A stretch of 64,000 nucleotides of DNA from Symsagittifera roscoffensis (Eukaryota > Xenacoelomorpha > Acoela > Convolutidae), in NCBI RefSeq assembly GCF_963678635.1, contig NC_087066.1, positions 21,235,996-21,299,995 on the forward strand, given 5' to 3'. The notes beneath the pieces were generated by a model. It had not been told where the DNA came from, did not search any database, and was given only the letters and a program-made list of their open reading frames with translations. A program made the translations under genes and the position numbers. This document shows, in pieces, positions 12,440-23,000 of this stretch. Within the stretch, counting starts at the first letter, position 1; every line of letters begins with the position of its first letter.

Positions 12440-13490
12440 TTGGTAAATAATCATCCTCCCATTTTAAAATTTTTTTGGCCGTTGTTTTATAACTTTTTGA
12501 TTTTGGTTTTCAAAAACTACACTTTCATATCTTAGATTTTGGATTCAATCCGCAAAACGGGTTACGGGAATGTTTTTTGCAAATGCGATTACACCCAAAT
12601 TTTCAGACACAAAAACTTATGGCCCTCGGAAAAGTCAAAATTTTGATTTTTTTTACCGTTCTTAGAAATTTTTGAGTTCATTTCACGAACTACTCTTCCG
12701 AATTTAAATTTTTGGGTGCAATCAACAATACAGTTTGCTTGAATATCTCTTCTGCATTAGTTGCTATGCACATTTTTTTTTTGGTTATGAACAGCTATGA
12801 TTCACGGAAAAGTCAGTTGTTGTTCTCATTTACCGTTTTTTAAAACTATTCGACTTTTCTTAAAATTTATTCTGAGAAATCTGAGTTTCTGGGTTCAATC
12901 AAAATTACAGGCATTGTGAATCTCTTCTGAATAAGAAACTCAGCTGAAAATATTTTACAGAAAAAAGTTTGATTCTCGGAAAGTCATATTTTGTGATTTT
13001 GTGGGGGCAGATTTGTGACCAATGATGTCACATTTGTGTCATCAAGGGTTGAATTGAATTAACAGGTTGTTGAAAACCTGCCTTTAAAACAGATACATTA
13101 ATTGTCTTCAAGAAAAAAGTAATTGCTTTCAAGAAATTTTTGAAATAATGGTTATTTATGTAAACTTTTTGACTTTTCACCAAAACTAACCTGCCAAATT
13201 TTAGATTAAGTGGTGATTCAAGAAACCCGCTTTTGGAAAATTCTCTGCTTATGTTTAGCAAAAAAAAGCATATCGAAGGTGAAGTTTTTGAGCCTCTGAC
13301 TGTTTTTAGAGTCTTTTTATAAAACGTTTAAACTTTTCTTAAAAAATACTCTAACAAATCTGAGACGAAGGGTTCAATCGAAAAAAAATGGTTGCGATAA
13401 TTTTTCTACCGACCCCTGACTACCCGTTTTTTGAAATATAAAGGTAAGGTTCTGGGAAAATTCCAATATTTCAAAACTTCGTCTCTCTTC
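12440..13490. repeat. Diverged tandem repeat, roughly 170-200 bp units
   Basis: A motif of the form 'aaatctgagtttctgggttcaat' followed by an AT-rich spacer recurs at about 12530, 12700, 12870 and 13350. Between copies are shared segments 'ggaaaagtca' and 'cttttcttaaaa'. Identity is low, so unit borders are approximate. Related sequence occurs at 5380-5900, so this is a dispersed family with local tandem copies. No coding capacity was seen. Confidence 0.5.
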
Positions 13491-13548
13491 TCACTTATTT
13501 AAGATGAGAAACAACAATGGTTTTCGGCAAGGACCTATCTTTGAAATT

Positions 13549-13748
13549 NNNNNNNNNNNNNNNNNNNNNNNNNNNNNNNNNNNNNNNNNNNNNNNNNNNN
13601 NNNNNNNNNNNNNNNNNNNNNNNNNNNNNNNNNNNNNNNNNNNNNNNNNNNNNNNNNNNNNNNNNNNNNNNNNNNNNNNNNNNNNNNNNNNNNNNNNNNN
13701 NNNNNNNNNNNNNNNNNNNNNNNNNNNNNNNNNNNNNNNNNNNNNNNN
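13549..13748. other. Assembly gap (200 N)
   Basis: Exactly 200 unresolved bases, a typical scaffold gap of nominal size. Upstream exons of the TTC39 gene could lie in or beyond it. Confidence 0.99.
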
Positions 13749-14070
13749 TATTCTGCCGCTTGAGTCAGTCGATGCGATAATTATGGTTTTTGAGAACATC
13801 CGATCTTGAGTTTTGCTGTCTCAGTTGGATTTAAATGTGATGTAAAAAGAATATGATAGATACAAAGTCGAAACAAAAGATGAAAGGTCCAGGCTCAGAA
13901 CTGGTAAAGGCAGATTTGCCTGATACCGAGAAAACACGTATCTCATTCTGTTTGTAACTAAGGTTCACTTTCAGGTGAATATTATGGTTTCAGAGTAGTA
14001 TTGCTTCTGCAATGTCCATGGCCTAATAGAAAAATGAGTTTATATAGTTTCTTTCATCTTTCAAAATCAG

Positions 14071-14291
14071 AAGTCAATTTAGGCGATAGTGGTAGTCGTG
14101 GTGGTAGTGATGACACCGCCACGTGTAACACGAGTGATGTGCCGGCGGGTGATCTGGACCACTGTGTGCTGTTCGCCTTCATCAAGATGCGGATAGCGAG
14201 GAATGCTGGCAGGATAGAGGACTGCATCAAGATCATTGAGAAGGTGCTGGATGAACATGGAAAGAAAGAGTGGATGAAGGAACTGAACCAG
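14071..14291 (+). CDS. TTC39/Iml2-family TPR protein, internal exon
   Basis: The exon encodes an 'AGRIEDCIKIIEKVLDEHGK' helix pair ending KEWMKELNQ. This matches the TPR repeat of TTC39 proteins that precedes the conserved Trp-rich helix. The donor gtgagaacc at 14292 falls on a codon boundary. The left border is uncertain: acceptors are possible at tcag (14070) or ttag (14082), and both keep the frame. A low-complexity Ser/Gly stretch follows the acceptor. TTC39 members are cytosolic TPR proteins; TTC39B is linked to lipid and LXR regulation in mammals. Upstream exons are not visible and may lie in the gap. Confidence 0.75.
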
Positions 14292-14673
14292 GTGAGAACC
14301 AAATCAATTCTGGACAATATTTAAAACTTACAACAATTCGAAAACTAATAAAAACAGTTCAAAAAAGAAAAAAATACCAGCATCTGAGATTCAACTTTTG
14401 AAAAAAGTTGACAGAATTGAGTTCGGCCGCTGGCGGAATAAATCCCCCAGGATAAAATCCAACTTGATAAAATATCCCAGGACTAAAACCCCATAAGAAA
14501 AAAATCCCCCAGTTTTTTATTTTAAATTCTCCACATTCGAACTTCGGCATTTTTGGGCGAAAGATCGATTCTGGACTCAAAACACAATATTTTTCGACAC
14601 TGAGTAGATATTAAGCAGGTAAAATCAATCTCCGCTTTCTGGCAAAGCTTAAGATCGTAAATTTTTTTCTTAG

Positions 14674-14894
14674 ATTCTGAAGCACGATATAAGCTGGTGC
14701 AAAATGGCCCAGATGAAGTTCGCCTCGGCCGGAAAGATGCTGATGGAGCTGCATGAGTTGAGCCGGTGGAGCAAACTGAAGAATTTCTACCCCGCTCTGC
14801 TGACCCAAGGGGTGCGCATGAACAACGACAGTCCCAACAGTGAGCTGGCTGACTTCTTGAAGAAGGTCAATGAACTGAAAAAAGCTAAAGTCAA
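14674..14894 (+). CDS. TTC39/Iml2-family exon with core Trp-Ser motif
   Basis: The acceptor is tttttttcttag (14662-14673). The exon starts in frame ILKHDISWCKMAQMKFASAG and continues through HELSRWSKLKNFYPALL, matching the TTC39 pattern 'W..........a..L..es.WSka.Y.y..a'. It ends two bases into a codon at the consensus donor gtgagt (14895). The splice phase fits the previous exon and either of two downstream exons. Confidence 0.82.
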
Positions 14895-15207
14895 GTGAGT
14901 TCACCACACCCACCAGTTTCAAAAAATCGACCCCTTTCGAATTTTTTTTTTCAAAAAATTTGAAAGATAAGTTTGGGCGACGCAAAAAAAGTAAATCTTA
15001 GGAGCAAATCTGTCTATAATGACAAAAATAAAAAAAAACTATCAGAAAAAGGTTTCTGTCACAAAGCCTAGCCTTTACAGTTTTTTGAATATCCTTTTCT
15101 TTATTTTCTTTGATTTTCTGAATTCTCTCTGCACATTTTTTGTCATTCTTTGATTTTTTGTAATGAAAACTCACAAAGTGCGTTTTATTAATTCCAATTT
15201 TTTTTAG

Positions 15208-15219
15208 GAAAGTATTGAA
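15208..15219 (+). CDS. Candidate 12-nt microexon of the TTC39-like gene
   Basis: Twelve bases, GAAAGTATTGAA, sit between a strong acceptor (ttttttttag, ending 15207) and a consensus donor (gtaagt from 15220). Including it adds four codons without changing the frame, because both neighbouring exons join at the same phase. The downstream intron would be 94 nt (15220-15313). It could be constitutive, a cassette exon, or chance splice-site spacing. Confidence 0.5.
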
Positions 15220-15313
15220 GTAAGTTTGTTTGCCGTTTGTTTCTATGTTCTATTTAATCTTCGTTCATTTTTTCTTTCGAGTTGGAAACCAAATAAACAC
15301 TCTTAGTTTTCAG

Positions 15314-15857
15314 TTCTGGAAACCAACAAGAAATGTTCTGCCAATCTCGGGCGTGTCTGATCCTCGAAACATTACAATTACAGAGCAAAGCGAAAACCAA
15401 AAATGACAGATACATATCTGATAAAGACCTCGTCCATAAAGTGTGTGAAATACTTCTTTACGAATGCACATTCCACTGGGGATTTTTCCCGCGTGCTTTT
15501 ACCCAGGAAAACCTTCAGAAAAAAGTGATGCCATGTTTGAAATCAATGGAAGGCGATCGAGACTTTGACTCTTTGTCTCAATTTTTGCAAGGTTCAGTTC
15601 ACCGATACCTGAACAATTTTGATGATGCAGAAAAAGCGTTACTAGTTGCAAAAGAAGCGAAGCTATGTCACAAAAGATTGAAATTGGTACAAGCGTATGC
15701 GTGTATTGAACTAGCATATGTTTTTATTCAAAAAGTAGAGAGTAAAGACCCGAGAGCGAATGAAGAGAACAAAATAGTTGAAGGGGAGGAGATTTCGGGG
15801 TACCTCTCGGATGCAAAGAAAATGAGAGGAAATTATGACATGGATCAACGAATACAG
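15314..15857 (+). CDS. TTC39/Iml2-family exon: C-terminal TPR region
   Basis: The acceptor is cttagttttcag (15302-15313). The exon carries an FCQSRA..L segment, then LYECTFHWGFF (aligning with the family's conserved aromatic W-G-F block). A TPR follows (SQFLQGSVHRYLNNFDDAEK, then YACIELAYVFIQ), and the exon ends YLSDAKKMRGNYDMDQRIQ, matching the 'yL..ak..y..y..e.R' signature at the end of TTC39 proteins. The donor gtaagg at 15858 is in phase 0. The motif order is that of the family, so I am confident despite moderate divergence. Confidence 0.85.
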
Positions 15858-16449
15858 GTAAGGCAAAAAACGCTACCAGGTTTTTGTCTATAATTTAATG
15901 ATTTTTGGTATTATATGGAAAAAAAACTCAAAAAAAATTTAAAAAAACTGATGGTGTTATCCAGTTCACCAGATAAATCTATCGGACTAATAAAATAGTT
16001 TTTTTTTGTTCGGGTAGCATTTTTGTTCGGATAATAAAATAGCTTAATATATTGCTTTTTTAATAATCTTATATCAGACTGATCATTCAACCTATTCTTG
16101 AAATTGCATCCCGAATCACGACTGAAAAAATCATTTGATGCTTCAATATATGAATTTCAAGACCCACGGGCTAATTTAATTTTACATTAAAACATACAAA
16201 TGTGAATTGCGGCAGTTTCAGTCAGGTTTTGGCGTCGGTAAAAGAGGCATTGTTAAAAGAAAGATCGATAAGTTAAGGTATGTAGGATTAGCAGTTATGC
16301 AATAACTTTTTAGTAAGAGCAAACTACATACTAGTTTACTTCATCAATACTAGAAGTTTGTTTTTAGCTTTGAATTTAATTTCATCGACTATTTTACCAA
16401 GAAAACAAAGGATCGAAAAAATTTTGTTTGGCCATTTGATTCATTTCAG

Positions 16450-16542
16450 TTTCTGGTGCACAACTTCACAAAGACGGGAGATGAACTATGGACAAGTTCA
16501 AAGAACAAAAACTCACTAGCAGTTCCAAAACACGCTGTTTAA
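16450..16542 (+). CDS. Probable terminal exon of the TTC39-like gene
   Basis: The acceptor is gattcatttcag (16438-16449). In the required phase 0 it encodes FLVHNFTKTGDELWTSSKNK and a short Ser/Asn-rich tail, with TAA at 16540-16542. Joined to the preceding exon it gives RIQ-FLVHNF, comparable to the family's R.HFRI.A end, so the length and position fit a C-terminus. An AATAAA lies at 16910-16915. Assignment rests on phase, splice site and weak similarity. Confidence 0.55.
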   Translation, partial: FLVHNFTKTGDELWTSSKNKNSLAVPKHAV

Positions 16543-17771
16543 TTCAGAAATTCAAGAAAGATGCTTTATTGAAAAAAGCGAAATAATTAAACTTCTTTTT
16601 CTCCGCAAATTTTTTGACAATCCATGGTCCAATTACTAAAACTCGAGATGCGCCGCTTTTGGAATCAGTAATTTTAGCAGTATTAGATTTAGGGGCATGC
16701 TCTCATCTCAAAGGGTCCATTCCCTTGTACTATTTAGCTCATCCATTTTTGGTCGACGTTATAACGCTTAAATATGATTGGTGTTTAAATGTTGATTTTT
16801 CTTGAGACCACTGAATGAAAGGTAATTTAAAGGATCTCAAAAATTTAGAAATTACACACCGATCATATTTAAGCATTATAACGATTTAGCTTCCTTATAA
16901 ATAAACTTCAATTTCGGTCAACACATATGTTGGGCTCAGAAGTTAAAAAATATACATTTTGTATCGAATAATTCTCAATTTTAAAAGTTCAAAGCAGGAA
17001 ATGTGAACCAAAATAACCAAAATCTTTGAAACGTAAAATAAGATACTTATCACGAAGCTAACAGGTTATAACGCTTAAAAATGATCGGTCTGTAAGTCAT
17101 TTTTTCTTGAGGTTCTTTTAATTGCCTTTCCACCCAAGCTGTTTAACATCTGTTATCTTTTTCATAACAATTTTATTAATTAACGATGGGCTTAGTTTCC
17201 GAAACATTTGATAGCACATTTTGCATTTTAAACACTTTGTATTTTTAGCAATCTCGATTCCCGTTTTAAGCAAAATTTAGATTTTTTTGTGCCGGTAAAA
17301 AGAAGTGATAAAAGAAAACTATGTAGCGAGATTTTATGCAACAAATTCGCAGTAAGAGCAATAATTTACTGCCCACCTTGAAAAAAAATGGATCATAATG
17401 GATATTTTTGGACATAAGTGTTGTCTATATAATCGATTATCATGGCAAATTTGGACAAAATGATGGATTTTTAATCCATTTTCATCTATTAATTTCAAAA
17501 ACAAAAGTCTATCAAAATCCATTATAATCGTTTGATATCCATTTCATTTTTGTTTTCAATAAAATGGATTATTTTTTGTACAAAAAATCCAGGAAAATGG
17601 ATTAAACTTTGTAGCTAATTACACTATTTTGTACAATTTTTTGCAAAACTTGAACGAATACGTTCATCCAAGGGCGGTCAAATTAAAGTAATTTTGAAGA
17701 GGCCAATATCTAAAATTTTCCAAAAAGTGCCCAAAAACGGCTTTTTTATCCAGTTTTCTTTTGACGAAATT
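16543..17771. other. AT-rich stretch with short repeated motifs
   Basis: No gene seen. The segment 'gttataacgcttaaatatgat' recurs at about 16758 and 17065 and in inverted form at about 16860-16885. Between about 17385 and 17610 the word ATGGAT or its complement ATCCAT occurs many times. Confidence 0.55.
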
Positions 17772-18030
17772 TCCAGTCCCTCTCCCACCTCCCACGTCCA
17801 CCCCCTATGCCCCCATATCCTAACCCACGTATCACCTCCCCCCTCCCCCCATGTACACATCCACGTCGTACCATCCTCCCACATACATTCCATCCCCCAC
17901 GTACCCCTACCCCCTTCCCCCACGTACAACCCCCCTCATCTCCCTCCTTCTGCGCGATTAAACACAAACCACCCCCTACCCACGCGTTTACCATACCCCC
18001 ACTAAACACCCCTACCACTATAGGTGTGGG
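17772..18030. repeat. C-rich, strand-asymmetric low-complexity island
   Basis: About 250 bp of plus strand is dominated by C runs (CCCCCTCCC, CCCCCCATG, CCCACGTACC and similar) with few G residues, inside very AT-rich DNA. The word CACGTA recurs. Long frames here on both strands (proline-rich on plus, Gly/Trp-rich on minus) reflect composition only. The minus strand has many G runs and could form G-quadruplexes. Confidence 0.7.
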
Positions 18031-20019
18031 ATCTATTGATAACTTTTTGTAAATTTTCACAGACTCGATAGAAAATAGGGAAAATGAAATTTAGTGAGAG
18101 AATAACTAACTTAAGTTTAACAATTTTATGAAAAAATGAAAACAACATACAAAAAGCTTCAAATAAATAGACAAAAATTTTGATAGATTTTTCGTTTGAT
18201 ACAATTTTTTGAAATTAGGTTGAAAATAATTGATTATCATCGATTATATTGGAATTTTATCGCTTAAGAAGTAGTATCATTAAAATCAATTTTCAATCGA
18301 TTATAATCGATAATTTTGGTTGTTCTATAGAGACTGACAATGAAAATCCAATAAAGTCGATTATTATTCATGATACTTCAGCGCGTGTGCATCAATACTA
18401 GAAGTTTACTTTTGCTTTTTATTTATTAAAATTGTCTATTCCATCAAAAAAGCAGCTGAAAAAGAACCTTGATTTACACTTACAAACTTTTTAGTTTTCT
18501 GCATGCTTTGAATTTTTATTTCAAGGCAACTTAGCAGCAGATTCTGTAAGTGTTTCATATTTGAATTTTAGACCATCGGAAGCTTTCAGGTATTTAACTG
18601 TGATGTTCTTTTATATTTAAAAACTTGTCTCAATTTCCTATGAAAGATAGCCTTTTCATTTTAACGAAAACTTGTTCTTGCTTTCTGAGCTCCGTAACGA
18701 ATGTTCTCTTCTAAAGAGAGTTTTCGTTATTTTACAGGAAGCCTCAGTGTCACATTGTCCTGTCTAAGTTTTCTGATACTGCAGATTTCCCATCAAATAG
18801 CATTTATCATTTATCAAATTTCCAAGAAATTAATTTGCTTGAAATCATTTGAGGGATTGAAAGCTCTATATAATCTGACTCTATATATAGTCCTGCCAAT
18901 GTCTCTTCCGTCTTCTCAAAAAGCTGACCACAGAAGCGGCTGCGATTGCGCCGGTTTTATTCAGAACAGAACCTCGTCTTACCTCTTTAGGGTCCCTATT
19001 TGCATCTCGGACCCAATTTCAAACGGAGTGATACGTTTTCACCCCAAGTAATAACCTTAATTTTAAGCAATGTCTAGATCCGTCACCGCGCGCTACATGA
19101 CGAGGCCAAACTGTGTATTTCATGAAATGTAAGCGGATTCCGCAACAAGGATGCGCTCTTTGTTGTGCTTTTTTCCCTTTTTTGCGTTCATTTGGAATTA
19201 AGTTTCAGTTGCATCAATCTGATATTTTTCTATCAAATTATAAAAAAAACAATGAAAAAATAAACATTTTCAAGTATGCAAGTTTGTGTCAGATATTAAT
19301 GAAACAAGGCATCACACTATTTAACTTTTTTATTTTAAGTTGTGATTTATATGGTTAATGAACAAAGATTTATGTATGTATTGTCTATAACATCTTTCTA
19401 CAAAGTATAATTTTTAGGTTTTTTGCATTTTGTCGATATGGTAGTTCTACATATTTTTTTTCTAAGTAAAGGGGTAATTAGTTTTTTTTCCTATTATCCA
19501 GAAATAGTATGTGAGTTTCCAATCAAGGAACATGGGTATCGGCAACACAATATAAGTCAATTATAAATCAGATGACGAAGTTTTGTGAGCGCAGCATAAT
19601 TTAATAGCCCAGTTATGTTGTTTTCCGAAAGATATCACTAGATTTTCAGAAAAGCTAAAAACTCTAAATTTATGCAGCAAGAATTGTTGATCACTAGAGT
19701 GGAGTGCTTTCGAAAAGTTTAAAAATGAGCAAACAACTCTTGTACTGCTATCAATCAACTTTCAAATGAATTGGCGCAAAAGGAAATTGTGTCAATTGTT
19801 CAATAGGAGTTTTGGAAACCGAACTGAGTGTTAGTTAGAAGGTTTTGTGATGACTAGTATTCATTTAATTGATTGTATAAAAAACGAACACTCCAGATAT
19901 TGCACCTTTTATTGAATTGGTTTGTAGTTTTCGTGCAGTTCAGGGTCGTATTTTCTACAAAGTCGTGAAAAAATTACTCTTTGAAGCTTCTGAGGGCTCA
20001 GTTCAAGTCAAGATCTTAC
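18031..20019. other. AT-rich intergenic stretch
   Basis: No gene recognised. Clusters of ATCGAT/TCGATTAT words occur at 18220-18370. The segment 'atcaatactagaagttt' at about 18390 also occurs at about 16341. Confidence 0.5.
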
Positions 20020-23000
20020 CGGCAGGAACGGTATCATGTCTCTTTATCAACTCCATTAAAATCCTTCCTCTTGTGATCTAATCCACTAAAAAAATTTGAG
20101 TTTATAGACTCAGTAGCATCATCAAAAAAACAAAACTTTATTCGTTTTGTACGGATTTTTTTAAAATTTTCAAAAATATGTCTCTAGCGTTTCTTAGACT
20201 TGGTTTTAGATTCTATCCAATTATTATTGTAAATTTTTGGCAGAAAGTTCAGATGCTCTCAAAGATTTTGTCGAGTGTTTCGGGCAAAGGGGGCATAACC
20301 CCGGTATTTGCTGATTTTATGCTAGTTTCTACAGATCTATCACTTCAAAAAGCAATGTTTTTCTCAATATCAGGAATCAAAGAAAAATTGGTCGTTTGAC
20401 TCATTGAATCGAGTTTCCAACAAAAAGAAACTAATGTCTGTTAATCAATTTTGCCCATACGTTTTTTTAGGTCTGAACGTTTTTTTGCTAAATTTGTAAA
20501 AAACAATTTTGTATGACCAAAATTTTGATTCTGCAATTGATTTAATTTAACGCGATGTTACTTTACTTCACCAGGGGACGAGTATTTTGTTTACTATTCC
20601 TCGATCAGAAGTTGGAGTTTTTAAGTGACCGAGAAGAAGCAGCGTAAAAATCAGGTGAAGTTGGGTTCTAACAGTTAAAGTTATACTTAAATAAATACAT
20701 AGTTTAAAAACGTACTTATAGCGCTCTTGAAGCAGTAGTTGGGAATCAAGAGTGCAGTTGCAAGGCAGTAAGTAATTTTTATCAGAACGCAAATTGGCAA
20801 ACCATGCCAAAACTGAGAGTTTGCCAATTCACTTAAGTTCAAACAACAGATTTTTTGTTGAAATCATATTAAATAGTATCAATTCCGTTTGTGCACTTGA
20901 AAATATAGTAAGTTATATAGCTCTCGCTGAAGTTTTGATGACAAATACGGGGCTTTGAAAGGATTGATCATAGTTACAGGGCTACTTTCAATGCAATTGG
21001 TATATATTTGTGCCGTTTTTAGTCGAGGTAGAATGTGCGAGTTTCGACAATCAAATTAGCAAAAACAATTGAACAAAAAAGGTAAAGCATGGTCATAATT
21101 AGGATAATTATTATAACATTAAAACCTCTCCTTTGAATCATTTTTTTAATTTGTGCACTCAATTTATGTTTCAGTTGTATAAATTTGCACCTCGTTATTC
21201 AGATTTCAGTTTAATTTTCTCACTACAATCAAATCAGGTATAAATTAGTGGTAATAACATCAAACAGTTTCTTGTGTTTGAATGCAAAATGATTCAGGTT
21301 ATTATGCTTTGGAAATGGTGCTGTCTTGGACAATAACCTATATAAAATCAAAATTGGGATATTTGATCAATACCTTGTTTTTTTTCTGTGGAACTACTGC
21401 ATCTCTTAAAATGAGTTTTAGTGTCAAATGCGAGTATTTCAGTTTTTATTCGTGCCGTAATACTGGAAATTCTTATGCGTGCCGTAATACTGGAACTTAT
21501 GCGTGCCGTATTTCTTGTATTCACAATTTTTTTCTTCATTCAAAATCGCAATTCCTGGCGTTGTTTGTTTGACTCTTTATGTCCGTATTTGATCTCTTTG
21601 TCACAAGCAATAGACGTATGTTTTCGTGATTACATCAAGAATTTTTGTGTTATCTTTTCTAAAAAATTCAAATGTTTTCTGCAACAATTTATACGCTGAG
21701 TTTATCAAGCTCATCCAATATTAAAAATTGATTGAATTATGTCTTTGAAAGATGTGTTCCCGAGTTTTATTCATGAACTATCTGAGTTTTGTTGGTATCT
21801 GCTGTTTTGAAAGATAAAAGACAAGCTCCGTGGGCAAATGTCATCGAGACTTAACTTCTTTAGAAACTAGGTTTTGTTTTTTTCAGCAGTTATAATCTTC
21901 TGATATTCTATTTTGTCAAGATTGAATCGAATCTTTTGTCCTAATGTAACTGATAAGAAAGTACCTTTCTTCCAAAATTCTTTTTCTTCTTTGTGCTCTG
22001 ATAACTTTTGCGTTGAAAAACTTTAAAACCCGTGCTTGTGTTGTTAATATTTGAATTGGTTTTGAAGAAAAAACTATTACTCGCAAAATTATTTGTCTTT
22101 AAAATGTCGACAACTAAGAAAAATTAAGCTTTTCATGCCATAAATATGGTTACAAAAAATAGAGTCATTTTATTTTCCTGCATAAATCAGACTTTGAAGC
22201 TTTTTTCTGAATATTTTCGATCATTCTCAAGTCTGTCTTTTTCCCTTCCACAAATTTGCGTTCTATGAGATCACTGGGACATTGTGGTTTTTGTAGAGAC
22301 TTTTGTGGCATGCCAGTTTGTACAACTAGCGATGGTACTATTTGTAGTGAAAGTTGCTTTAACATCTTTATCACAATTTCAAGCCGCGTTTGCTGACTAA
22401 GACCAAACCTCAGGCATATTTAGTGAAATAATTGCGTTTCCTTTCAGTTGCAGAAAACGTGGCTAAGTGTTTTTTTTTTATTAATGACATCAACACCATT
22501 GTGATATTTGACGGATTTTTTGAACACATATATTATGGTTGACTAGCGTTTTAAAAAGGGTTGTCAAACCAGGATTATATAGGACAAGGGTGGTATCATG
22601 ACTCTTTCTTGACTGCATTGAAATCATTCAAACTGTAACCCCCGTAAACTGGTTATTGATATAACCGATTCAAGAAATCCATAAAGAAAATCAAATTTAT
22701 TCATTTTGCACGGCTTAGATGATAATTTTAAAAATGTTTCACTGCTGGGTTGTTAGATGTGGTTGTGATTTAAATGCAAATACGTCGTATTTTTCTGCAA
22801 CAGATCTTCTCTCAGTTGTCGGTGAGTATTTCGAGCTTAAAGAACGTAACCCCGCCAGTTTTTGATTTTATGCTACTTTTTGATCTATCAATTCGAAAAG
22901 CAACGTTTTTGCACTATCGTAATCGAAATAGAAATCGGTTGTTTGACTCATTGAACCAAACTAAGTTTCCAAAAACCAAAAAATTGTGTTTTGATTCGTA

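Noticed and set aside
13491-13809. Frames crossing the N gap
   Set aside because: They are open only because unknown bases cannot form stops.
17678-18060. Proline-rich (plus) and Gly/Trp-rich (minus) frames of about 80-104 codons
   Set aside because: They follow from the C-rich composition and overlap on both strands without any start, splice or similarity support.
18701-19051. 116-codon frame with hydrophobic stretches
   Set aside because: No similarity, no splice context, and a composition expected of AT-rich non-coding DNA.
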